Assembly: GCF_003709565.1 (NCBI RefSeq)
Contig: NZ_QNRC01000017.1
Location: forward strand, 24,901 to 88,900
Reading direction: 5' to 3'
DNA: 64,000 nt
From: Paracoccus sigandri
GTDB taxonomy: Bacteria > Pseudomonadota > Alphaproteobacteria > Rhodobacterales > Rhodobacteraceae
The notes below the pieces were generated by a model. It made no database searches and had not been told where the DNA came from. It saw only the letters and a program-made list of their open reading frames with translations. Shown piece by piece: positions 36,052 through 43,629 of this stretch. Both the position numbers and the translations under genes were made by a program. Each line of letters begins with the position of its first letter. Position 1 is the stretch's first letter.

Positions 36052-36501
36052 TCAGTCCTCCACCGGCAGATGGGTTCCTTTGACGGTGCGCGAATGGCCG
36101 CGGAATTCGGCCACATGGGCGCCGTCCTGGTTGGTGATGCGGATGTCGTAGATGCCCGACCGGCCCCGTCGCGAGACCTCGCGCGCCTCCGCCGTCAGCC
36201 GGTCGCCGATCCGGCCGGGAACCAGGTAGGTGATCGAACAATGCTGTGCGACCACCAACTGATTGTAGCTGTTGCAGGCGAAGGCGAAGGCCGAATCGGC
36301 CAGCGTGAAGATATAGCCGCCATGGCAGTTCCCGTGCCCGTTGGACATCGCCTCGGTGATGGTCATCGACAGCGTCGCCTCGCCCGGCACGACATGGTCG
36401 AGGCTCATGCCGAGGCGCTGGCTGGCGCTGTCGTCGTTCCACATGGCGCGGGCCGAGGCCTCGGCCAGTTCCTGCGGGGTCATGTCCTGCGGGCGGGTCA
36501 T
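36052..36501 (-). CDS. paaI: Hotdog-fold acyl-CoA thioesterase PaaI
   Basis: 149 residues. Hotdog helix and catalytic region: NGHGNCHGGYIFTLADSAFA near 54-73, with the N-x-x-G-x-x-HGG-x-x-x-x-L-x-D pattern of PaaI thioesterases. It hydrolyses ring-hydroxylated phenylacetyl-CoA and similar dead-end CoA thioesters, releasing trapped CoA (family knowledge). Its start overlaps the paaG stop as ATGA, so translation is coupled. Confidence 0.92.
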   Translation of the reverse strand: MTRPQDMTPQELAEASARAMWNDDSASQRLGMSLDHVVPGEATLSMTITEAMSNGHGNCHGGYIFTLADSAFAFACNSYNQLVVAQHCSITYLVPGRIGDRLTAEAREVSRRGRSGIYDIRITNQDGAHVAEFRGHSRTVKGTHLPVED

Positions 36502-37292
36502 TTGCCGGTGAACTCCGGTTTGCGCTTTTCCAGGAAGGCGGTGACGCCCTCGGCATAATCGGCGCTGCGGCCGGCCTGCTGCTGGCAGTCGCGTTCCAGG
36601 TCGAGCTGCTCGTCCAGCGTGTTGGTGGCCGCCTGCTGGATCAGCCGCTTGGTCAGGCCCAGCCCCAGGGTCGGCCCGGCGGCGAGCGATGCGGCCAGTG
36701 CCGCGGCCTCGGCGATCAGGGCGTCATCCTCGACCACCTTCCAGATCAGCCCCCATTCGGCGGCGCGTTCGGCTGGCAGCGGCTCGGCGGTCAGGGCCAG
36801 CGCCTTGGCGCGGGGCTCGCCCAGGATGCGGGCAAGGCTCCAGGTTCCGCCGGCATCGGGCACCAGCCCGATCCTGGCGAAGGCCTGGATGAAGCGGGCC
36901 GATCTGGCCGCCAGCACGATGTCGCAGGCAAAGGCGATATTCGCGCCGGCCCCCGCCGCCACGCCGTTCACCGCGCAGACCACCGGCTTCTCGAGGCTGC
37001 GAATCAGCCGCAGGGTCGGGTTGTAGAAATTCTCGAGCGTCTGGCCCAGGTCCGGCGCCGGCCCGCCCTTGCGCGGATCGCGGTCGCCCAGGTCCTGCCC
37101 GGCGCAGAAGCCGCGCCCGGCCCCGGTCAGCAGAACCGCGCGCACCGCGTCGTCGTCATGCGCGCGCCGGAGGCCGTCGCGCAGCGCAAGATGCATCGCC
37201 TCGTTGAAGGAATTCAGCTTTTCGGGACGGTTCAGCGTCAGCGTCAGCACGCCATCGGCAAGCACCGAAGTGACGGTTTCGGGACTGGTCAT
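36498..37292 (-). CDS. paaG: Ring 1,2-epoxyphenylacetyl-CoA isomerase (enoyl-CoA hydratase family)
   Basis: 264 residues from ATG 37292 with a GGGAGAG site. Crotonase-fold features: LNRPEKLNSFN near 18-28, the oxyanion-hole segment GRGFCAGQDLGDRD near 57-70, and GVAAGAGANIAFACDIVLAA near 109-128. LVPDAGGTWSLARILG follows, with the catalytic aspartate of PaaG-type isomerases. PaaG turns the epoxide into the oxepin-CoA that PaaZ opens. First gene of the minus-strand operon, divergent from paaN. Confidence 0.92.
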   Translation of the reverse strand: MTSPETVTSVLADGVLTLTLNRPEKLNSFNEAMHLALRDGLRRAHDDDAVRAVLLTGAGRGFCAGQDLGDRDPRKGGPAPDLGQTLENFYNPTLRLIRSLEKPVVCAVNGVAAGAGANIAFACDIVLAARSARFIQAFARIGLVPDAGGTWSLARILGEPRAKALALTAEPLPAERAAEWGLIWKVVEDDALIAEAAALAASLAAGPTLGLGLTKRLIQQAATNTLDEQLDLERDCQQQAGRSADYAEGVTAFLEKRKPEFTGK

Positions 37293-37358
37293 ATGTCTCT
37301 CCCCCTTGGCCGCCGGCAGGATTCTCGGCGGCCCTCGAAGATTTCTGTTGCATAAACC

Positions 37359-37370
37359 GACCGGACGGTC
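37359..37370. promoter_or_regulatory. TetR-type operator between paaG and paaN
   Basis: GACCG-GA-CGGTC is a perfect 5+2+5 dyad in the 117-base gap between the divergent paaG and paaN starts. A weaker GACC-N6-GGTC pair (37382-37395) overlaps the ribosome site of paaN. The form resembles known TetR operators in acyl-CoA catabolism and suits the TetR at 33980. Confidence 0.6.
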
Positions 37371-37409
37371 AATGATAATCAGACCGGGGGAGGTCCGGGG
37401 GAGTATATC

Positions 37410-39059
37410 ATGACTGCGTTTTTCGACCATCACCGGCCGACACTCGAGGCTGCGCGCGAGGCGCTGTTCGCCCGCGGTTTCTGGTCGATCTATCCCGAAG
37501 TTCCCAGCGGCCGGATCTATGGCGAGACCGCGAAGGCCGAGGGCGAATCGGCTTTCGCCGCGCTGCTCGGCCAGCCCTTCACGCTGCCCGGCCATCCCGA
37601 GGATCGCCGGCTGGGGGCCGAGCTTTCGCCCTTCGGTCCGGAACTGGGGATCGCCTATCCCGCCGCCGATCCGGCCCGGCTGCTGGACGCCTCGCAGGCT
37701 GCCGCGCCGGCGCTGGCCGATGCCGGCCCCGAGGCGCGCGTCGGCGCCTGTCTCGAGATTCTCGCGCGGCTCAATCGCCTGAGCTTCCTGATCGCCAACG
37801 CGACCATGCACACCACCGGGCAGGCCTTCGCCATGGCCTTCCAGGCGGGCGGACCCCATGCGCAGGATCGCGGGCTCGAGGCGGTGGTCATGGCCTGGGA
37901 CGAGATGACCCGCTTCCCCGCCGCCGCGCGCTGGGAAAAGCCGCAGGGCAAGGCCGCGCCGATCGTCATGGACAAGCACTGGACGCTGGTGCCCGCCGGC
38001 ATCGCGCTGACCATCGGCTGCAACACCTTCCCGACATGGAATTCCTATCCCGGCATCTTCGCCAGCCTCGCCACCGGCAACCCGGTGATCGTCAAGCCCC
38101 ATCCGGCGGCGATCCTGCCCCTGGCGCTGACCGTGCGCATCGCCCGCGAGGTGCTGGCCGAGGTCGGGCTGCCCGCCGACGCGATCCTCTTGGCCGTGGA
38201 CGCGCCGGGGGCCGAGATCACCAAGACGCTTGCCACCGATCAGGCGGTGCGGCTGATCGACTATACAGGCTCGAACGCTTTCGGGGACTGGCTGCGCGCC
38301 CATGCCCGCCAGGCGCAGATCTTTGCCGAGGAGGCGGGGGTGAACACCGTCACCATCGCCGCCAGCCCGGATTTCGCGGCGATGTGCGACAACCTCGCCT
38401 TTTCGCTGGCGCTCTATTCCGGGCAGATGTGCACGGCGCCGCAGAACATCTACGTGCCGAAGGGCGGGATCGAGACCGACCAGGGCCGCAAGAGCCTCGA
38501 CGAGGTGTCGCGCGGGATCGCCGATGCCATCGACCGGCTGCTGGCCGATCCCGCGCGGGCCGCGGGTGTTGCCGGCGCCATCGCCAACTCGGCGACGCTG
38601 GCGCGACTGGCCGAGGCGCGCAAGGCCGGCCGCATCCTGCGCGACAGCGCGCCGCTGCCCGAGGGCCGCAGCGCGACGCCGCTGCTGCTGGCGGTCGAGG
38701 CGGGCGATCCCGCCGCGGCCGGCGAATGCTTCGGCCCGGTCGCCTTCGTCGTCGCCTGCGAGGATGCCGACGACGCCATCGCCCGCGCCGCCGCGATCTC
38801 GGCCCAGAAGGGCGCGATCACCGCCGCGCTCTACGATACCGACGAGGACCGCATCGCCCGCGCGATCCGCGCCTTCGCGCGGGCCGGGGCGAACCTGTCG
38901 ATCAACCTCACCGGCAATATCTATGTCAACCAGTCGGCGGCCTTCAGCGATTTCCACGTCACCGGCGCCAATCCCGCCGGCAATGCCAGCCTGACCGACA
39001 CCGCCTTCGTCGCCACCCGCTTTCGCCGCGTCATGTGGCGCCGGCAGGTCGCGGCCTGA
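37410..39059 (+). CDS. paaN: PaaN-type aldehyde dehydrogenase-fold protein of phenylacetate degradation
   Basis: 549 residues, the length of the PaaN family. An N-terminal region of about 120 residues precedes an ALDH-like fold: IALTIGCNTFPTWNSYPGIF near 203-222, the cofactor segment NPVIVKPHP, IDYTGSNAFGDWL near 289-301 and SGQMCTAPQNIYVP near 336-349, where the cysteine lies in the catalytic position. PaaN proteins were proposed to act on the ring-opened aldehyde. The full-length PaaZ at 52710 does this too, so a distinct or backup role is possible. First gene of the plus-strand unit that runs into the Liv-type transporter. Confidence 0.88.
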   Translation: MTAFFDHHRPTLEAAREALFARGFWSIYPEVPSGRIYGETAKAEGESAFAALLGQPFTLPGHPEDRRLGAELSPFGPELGIAYPAADPARLLDASQAAAPALADAGPEARVGACLEILARLNRLSFLIANATMHTTGQAFAMAFQAGGPHAQDRGLEAVVMAWDEMTRFPAAARWEKPQGKAAPIVMDKHWTLVPAGIALTIGCNTFPTWNSYPGIFASLATGNPVIVKPHPAAILPLALTVRIAREVLAEVGLPADAILLAVDAPGAEITKTLATDQAVRLIDYTGSNAFGDWLRAHARQAQIFAEEAGVNTVTIAASPDFAAMCDNLAFSLALYSGQMCTAPQNIYVPKGGIETDQGRKSLDEVSRGIADAIDRLLADPARAAGVAGAIANSATLARLAEARKAGRILRDSAPLPEGRSATPLLLAVEAGDPAAAGECFGPVAFVVACEDADDAIARAAAISAQKGAITAALYDTDEDRIARAIRAFARAGANLSINLTGNIYVNQSAAFSDFHVTGANPAGNASLTDTAFVATRFRRVMWRRQVAA

Positions 39060-39099
39060 CCCATACCCAAAGCATCCAGATCTCAGGGAGGAGACCGAG

Positions 39100-40245
39100 A
39101 TGAAGAAGACCCTGTCCACCACGGCGCTGGCCGCCATCGTCGCGCTTGGCGCCGGTTCCGCGGCGCTGGCCGAGATCCGCATCGGCGCGTCGATTTCGGC
39201 GACCGGCCCCGCGGCCTTCCTGGGCGACCCCGAGGCCAAGACGCTGGAACTGCTGGTCGAGGAACTGAACGCGGCCGGGGGCATCGACGGCGAGAACCTG
39301 CGGCTGGTGATGTATGACGACGGCGGCGACCCGAACCGGGCGCGCACCTTCGCCACCCGCCTGATCGAGGATGACGAGGTGGTCGCCATCATCGGCGGCA
39401 CCACCACCGGCACCACCATGTCGATCCTGGCCGTGGCCGAGGATGCCGAGGTGCCCTTCATCTCGCTGGCCGGCGCCATCGAGATCATCGACCCGGTGCG
39501 TCCCTATACCTTCAAGACCCCGCATACCGACCGCATGGCCTGCCAGAAGATCTTCGAGGACATCCAGGCGCGCGGCTTCACCCGCGTCGGCATGATCTCG
39601 GGCACCGACGGCTTCGGCGCCTCGATGCAGGCGCAGTGCAAGCAGGTGATCGGCGATTACGGGATCGAACTGGTCGCGGACGAGACCTACAACCCGACCG
39701 ATGCCGACATGACCGCGCAGCTGACCAAGATCCGCAACACCGCGGGGATCGAGGCGATCGTCAATCCGGGCTTCGGGCAGGGGCCGTCGATCGTGACGCG
39801 CAACTACAAGCAGCTGGCCATCGACCTGCCCTTCTACCAGTCGCATGGCGTGGCCTCGGACGGGTTCATCGAGCTGGCCGGCGCGGACGCGGCAGAGGGC
39901 ATCCGCCTGCCGGGCACCGCGCTGCTGGTCGCGAACCTGCTGGCCGAGGACGATCCGCAGAAACCCGTCGTCGATGCCTACAAGACCGCCTATGAGAGCC
40001 ACACCAACAGCTCGGTCGGGACCTTCGGCGGCTATGCCCATGACGCCTTCCTGATCCTGACCGAGGCGCTCGGCCGCGCCGATGCCACCGACCCGGCCTC
40101 GATCCGCGACGAGATCGAGGCGACCGAAGGTCTGGCCGGCACCACCGGCATCTATACCTTCACGCCCGAGGATCACCTGGGCCTCGACCTGTCCGCCTTC
40201 CGCATGCTCGAGATCCGCGACGGCGCGTGGACCCTGGTCGACTGA
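39100..40245 (+). CDS. Branched-chain amino acid-type ABC substrate-binding protein (LivK-like)
   Basis: 381 residues. A Sec signal peptide MKKTLSTTALAAIVALGAGS with the AALA-E cleavage site is evident. The mature protein starts IRIGASISATGPAAFLGDPE, the hallmark of Peripla_BP_6 proteins, and has IIGGTTTGTTMSILAVAEDA near 98-117 and a FKTPHTDRMACQ hinge region. Position inside the paa cluster suggests that it binds phenylacetate or a related aromatic acid, not leucine; this is inference. A strong hairpin separates it from the permease genes. Confidence 0.88.
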   Translation: MKKTLSTTALAAIVALGAGSAALAEIRIGASISATGPAAFLGDPEAKTLELLVEELNAAGGIDGENLRLVMYDDGGDPNRARTFATRLIEDDEVVAIIGGTTTGTTMSILAVAEDAEVPFISLAGAIEIIDPVRPYTFKTPHTDRMACQKIFEDIQARGFTRVGMISGTDGFGASMQAQCKQVIGDYGIELVADETYNPTDADMTAQLTKIRNTAGIEAIVNPGFGQGPSIVTRNYKQLAIDLPFYQSHGVASDGFIELAGADAAEGIRLPGTALLVANLLAEDDPQKPVVDAYKTAYESHTNSSVGTFGGYAHDAFLILTEALGRADATDPASIRDEIEATEGLAGTTGIYTFTPEDHLGLDLSAFRMLEIRDGAWTLVD

Positions 40246-40256
40246 ACCGCGCCCCG

Positions 40257-40282
40257 GCGCCCCCGCCCGCGGGCGGGGGTGC
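40257..40282 (+). terminator. GC-rich attenuator hairpin after the binding protein gene
   Basis: A perfect 20-bp palindrome (CCCCCGCCCG and its complement, 40260-40279), extended to 40257-40282 with one wobble pair, lies between the binding-protein stop and the permease. It would stabilise the upstream message and lower permease expression, a common arrangement. Confidence 0.6.
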
Positions 40283-40324
40283 AAGCAGCGGCGCCTGAAT
40301 TCCAACATCCAGCCCGAGGCCAAC

Positions 40325-41197
40325 ATGTCGGAACTATTGCAATTCCTGTTTTCGGGGGTGACCGTCGGCGCGGTCTACGCGCTTGTCGCGCTCGGCTTCA
40401 CGATCATCTACAACGCCTCCGACGTGGTGAACTTCGCGCAAGGCGAATTCGTCATGCTGGGCGGGATGATCACCTGGGCGGCCCATGCCGCCGGCCTGCC
40501 CTTGCCGCTGGCCGCGCTGAGCGCCATCGTCATCACCTCGGCCATCGGCGTGGCGATGAACAAGCTGGCCATCGAGCCCGCGCGCGGCGCGCCGGTCGTA
40601 TCGCTGATCATCATCACGATCGGCGCCTCGATCTTCATCCAGGGCGCGGCGCAGATCGTCTTCGACAAGCAGATCCACAGCTTCCCGGCATTTTCGGGCG
40701 ATGCGCCGCTGCGCGTCGGCGGCGCCACGATCCTGCCGCAGAGCCTGTGGGTGCTGGGCGGCGCGGTGGTGGTCTTCGTCGGGCTCTGGGTGTTCTTCAC
40801 CCGCACATTGCTGGGTCGCGCGGTGCTGGCCACCTCGAACAACCGGCTGGCGGCGCAGCTGGTGGGGATCAACACGAATTTCGTGATGACCCTCTCCTTC
40901 GCGCTCTCGGCCGGGATCGGGGCGCTGGCCGGGGCGCTGGCCACGCCGATCACGCTGACCGCCTACAATGTCGGGATCGGCTTCGCGCTGAAGGGCTTTG
41001 CGGGCGCGATGCTGGGCGGCATGGGCAACCCCAAGGGGGCGCTGGTCGGCGGCTTCCTGATCGGGCTGATCGAGGCGCTGACGGCGGGCTACCTGTCCTC
41101 GACCTACAAGGACGCGGCGGCCTTCGTGGTCATCCTGCTGGTGCTGTTCTTCATGCCGCAGGGCCTTTTCGGCCGCAAGTCGACGGACCGGGTGTGA
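40325..41197 (+). CDS. LivH-type ABC permease
   Basis: 290 residues from ATG 40325. Typical LivH opening LLQFLFSGVTVGAVYALVAL and GFTIIYNASDVVNFAQGEFV, followed by about eight hydrophobic segments and the conserved GAMLGGMGNPKGALVGGFLI block near 230-249. It forms the inner-membrane channel with the LivM-type partner encoded 2 bases downstream. In this cluster it is expected to import an aromatic acid. Confidence 0.9.
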   Translation: MSELLQFLFSGVTVGAVYALVALGFTIIYNASDVVNFAQGEFVMLGGMITWAAHAAGLPLPLAALSAIVITSAIGVAMNKLAIEPARGAPVVSLIIITIGASIFIQGAAQIVFDKQIHSFPAFSGDAPLRVGGATILPQSLWVLGGAVVVFVGLWVFFTRTLLGRAVLATSNNRLAAQLVGINTNFVMTLSFALSAGIGALAGALATPITLTAYNVGIGFALKGFAGAMLGGMGNPKGALVGGFLIGLIEALTAGYLSSTYKDAAAFVVILLVLFFMPQGLFGRKSTDRV

Positions 41198-41199
41198 AC

Positions 41200-42156
41200 A
41201 TGAGGATCTCGCCGAAAACCGCGACGCTTCTGGTGCTGGCCGTGCTGGTCGCGCTGTCGCCCTTCTTCTTTCCGTCGAACTTCTACTATCGGATCGGATC
41301 GTTGATGTTCGTCAACGCCATCGCCGTCATCGGCATCGTGATCCTGACCGGCTATGCGGGGCAGATCAGCCTGGGCCATGCGGGCTTTGCCGGGATCGGC
41401 GCCTATGCCTGCGCGCTGGCGCCCGTGCATCTGGGCCTGCATCCGGGCATCGCGGTGTTTCTGGGCGCGGCCATCTCGGGGGTGCTGGCCTGGATGGTCG
41501 GCCGGCCGATCCTGCGGCTCAAGGGCTATTATCTGGGCGTCGCCACGCTCGGCTTCGGGATCCTGGTGTCGATGATCCTGACGAACGAGCGCGACCTGAC
41601 GCGGGGCCCCGACGGCATCGACGTGCCCGACCTGGGGCTGCGTGCGCTGGTCAACGGGCTGGGGCTGAACCTGTCGAACGGGCAGTTCTGGTATTTCTTC
41701 TCGGGCATCTGCATGATCCTGGGGGCCTGGATCGCGCTCAACCTGTTCAACAGCCCAGCCGGGCGGGCGCTGCGGGCGCTGCACGGTTCCGAGGTCGCGG
41801 CGCGGACCGTCGGCGTGGACGTGGCGCGGATGAAGCTGCAGGCCTTCGTCATCTCGGCGGTCTATGCCTCGATCTCGGGCTCGCTGCTGGCGCTGCAGAA
41901 CCGCTTCGTGTCGCCCGACATCGCCGGCTTCATGCATTCGATCGAGATGGTGACCATGGCGGTCCTGGGCGGGGTCGGCTCGGTCCTGGGCGCGGTCATC
42001 GGCGCGGGCATCCTGACGCTTCTGCCGCAGGTGCTGACGATCTTCGCCGAATACGAGCAGCTGGTGCTGGGCCTGGTGATGATGCTGGTGATGATCTTCC
42101 TGCGCGAGGGGCTGCTGCCCTCGATCCTCAAGCGTTTCCGGGGGAGGGACGAATGA
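41200..42156 (+). CDS. LivM-type ABC permease
   Basis: 318 residues from ATG 41200, 2 bases after the LivH-type stop. Conserved LTGYAGQISLGHAGFAGIGA near 49-68 and the cytoplasmic RALRALHGSEVAARTVGVDV near 190-209, with VTMAVLGGVGSVLGAVIGA near 251-269, mark the LivM family. Its stop overlaps the next start as ATGA. Confidence 0.9.
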   Translation: MRISPKTATLLVLAVLVALSPFFFPSNFYYRIGSLMFVNAIAVIGIVILTGYAGQISLGHAGFAGIGAYACALAPVHLGLHPGIAVFLGAAISGVLAWMVGRPILRLKGYYLGVATLGFGILVSMILTNERDLTRGPDGIDVPDLGLRALVNGLGLNLSNGQFWYFFSGICMILGAWIALNLFNSPAGRALRALHGSEVAARTVGVDVARMKLQAFVISAVYASISGSLLALQNRFVSPDIAGFMHSIEMVTMAVLGGVGSVLGAVIGAGILTLLPQVLTIFAEYEQLVLGLVMMLVMIFLREGLLPSILKRFRGRDE

Positions 42157-42938
42157 GCGAACTTCTGTCCATCGAGGGCCTTGGCATCAGCTTCGGCGGT
42201 GTGAAGGCCGTCCACGATGTCAGCTTCAAGGTCAAGCCGGGCGAGATCGTGTCGGTGATCGGCCCGAACGGCGCCGGCAAGACGACGCTGTTCAACATGA
42301 TCTCGGGGATCTACCGACCGGAAACCGGGCGGGTGGTGCTGAACGGCGAGGACGTGACCGGGATGGAGCCGCATCTGCTGGCCCGGCGCGGCATGAGCCG
42401 GACCTTCCAGAACCTGCAGATCTTCCAGTCGATGACGGTGCTGGAAAACGCCATCACCGGCTATCACCTGCAGGAAAGCGGGTCGGTGCTGGCCGACCTG
42501 TTCAACCTGCCCGCGTCGCGCCGCCGCGCCCGCGAGGCCGAGGCCGGCGCGCGCAGGCTGCTGGAACGGGTCGGGCTGGAACGCGCCGCCGAGCGCGAGG
42601 CGGGAAACCTCTCCTACGGCTCGCTCAAGCGGCTGGAGATCGCCCGCGCGCTGGCGCTCGGCCCCAAGGTGCTGCTGCTGGACGAGCCGGCGGCGGGCTG
42701 CAACGCCGTCGAGACCGAGGAGATCGACCACCTGATCGCCGAGGTCGCGGCCTCGGGCGTGGCGATCCTGCTGGTCGAGCATGACATGAAGATGGTCATG
42801 CGCATCTCGAACCATATCGTCGTGCTGGACCATGGCGAAAAGATCGCCGAGGGCGATCCGGCCACGGTCAGCCGCAACCCGGCGGTGATCGCCGCCTATC
42901 TTGGCGCGGAAGCGGAGGCGGAACATGCTGACGGTTGA
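42153..42938 (+). CDS. LivG-type ABC ATPase
   Basis: 261 residues. Walker A GPNGAGKTT near 37-45, Q-loop in SRTFQNLQIFQ, Walker B VLLLDEPAAGCN, and the H-switch LLVEHDMKMVM. The ABC signature reads LSYGSLKRLEIARAL, the LivG form of LSYGxQ, with L where Q is usual. One of the two ATPases of the Liv-type importer, translationally coupled to the LivM-type gene by ATGA. Confidence 0.92.
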   Translation: MSELLSIEGLGISFGGVKAVHDVSFKVKPGEIVSVIGPNGAGKTTLFNMISGIYRPETGRVVLNGEDVTGMEPHLLARRGMSRTFQNLQIFQSMTVLENAITGYHLQESGSVLADLFNLPASRRRAREAEAGARRLLERVGLERAAEREAGNLSYGSLKRLEIARALALGPKVLLLDEPAAGCNAVETEEIDHLIAEVAASGVAILLVEHDMKMVMRISNHIVVLDHGEKIAEGDPATVSRNPAVIAAYLGAEAEAEHADG

Positions 42939-43626
42939 CGGTCTGCGGTCGCGCTATGGCCGCATCGAGGTGCTGCACGGCATCGACCTGCATGTCGATT
43001 CGGGCGAGATCGTGACGGTGGTCGGTGCGAACGGCGCCGGCAAGACCACGCTTCTGCGCTGTCTGTCGGGGGTGCAGCCGGTCACCGGCGGCTCGATCAC
43101 CTTCCGGGGCGAGCCGCTGGTTCCGGTGCCCGCCCATCGGCGGCTGGCGCGCGGCCTGGCGCAATCGCCCGAGGGACGGCAGATCTTCACCAATCTCACG
43201 GTCGAGGAGAACCTGCGGCTGGGCGCCTTCCTGTTCACCGACGACCGGGTGGAAAAGGACATGGACGACGCCTTCGCCATGTTCCCGATCCTGCGCGACA
43301 AGCGCAACCTGGCTGCCGGCGGGCTGTCGGGCGGCCAGCAGCAGATGCTGGCCATGGCGCGGGCGCTGATGGGCCGGCCCTCCTGCCTGCTTCTGGACGA
43401 GCCCTCGATGGGCCTCGCGCCGATCATCGTCAGCCAGATCTTCGAGGTGGTGCGCGGCATGAAGGACCTGGGCGTCACCGTGCTGCTGGTCGAGCAGAAC
43501 GCCTTCGGCGCGCTCAAGATCGCCGATCGCGGCTATGTCATGGAAACCGGCCGCGTCACCATGGAGGGGCCGGCGGAGGAACTGATCGCCGACCCGCGCA
43601 TCCGCGAAGCCTATCTGGGGATCTGA
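42925..43626 (+). CDS. LivF-type ABC ATPase
   Basis: 233 residues from ATG 42925, overlapping the LivG-type gene by 14 bases, with GGAGG just upstream. Walker A GANGAGKTT near 35-43, signature LSGGQQQMLAMARALM, Walker B LLLDEPSMGLAP and LLVEQNAFGAL complete the LivF pattern. Last gene of the transporter; the fused beta-oxidation gene starts 4 bases later. Confidence 0.92.
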   Translation: MLTVDGLRSRYGRIEVLHGIDLHVDSGEIVTVVGANGAGKTTLLRCLSGVQPVTGGSITFRGEPLVPVPAHRRLARGLAQSPEGRQIFTNLTVEENLRLGAFLFTDDRVEKDMDDAFAMFPILRDKRNLAAGGLSGGQQQMLAMARALMGRPSCLLLDEPSMGLAPIIVSQIFEVVRGMKDLGVTVLLVEQNAFGALKIADRGYVMETGRVTMEGPAEELIADPRIREAYLGI

Positions 43627-43629
43627 AGA

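Noticed and set aside
36498..39488. 996-codon open frame on the minus strand
   Set aside because: Only its 3' end (36498-37292) is paaG. The rest is antisense to paaN, whose motifs are clear on the plus strand; long antisense frames are expected at this GC content.
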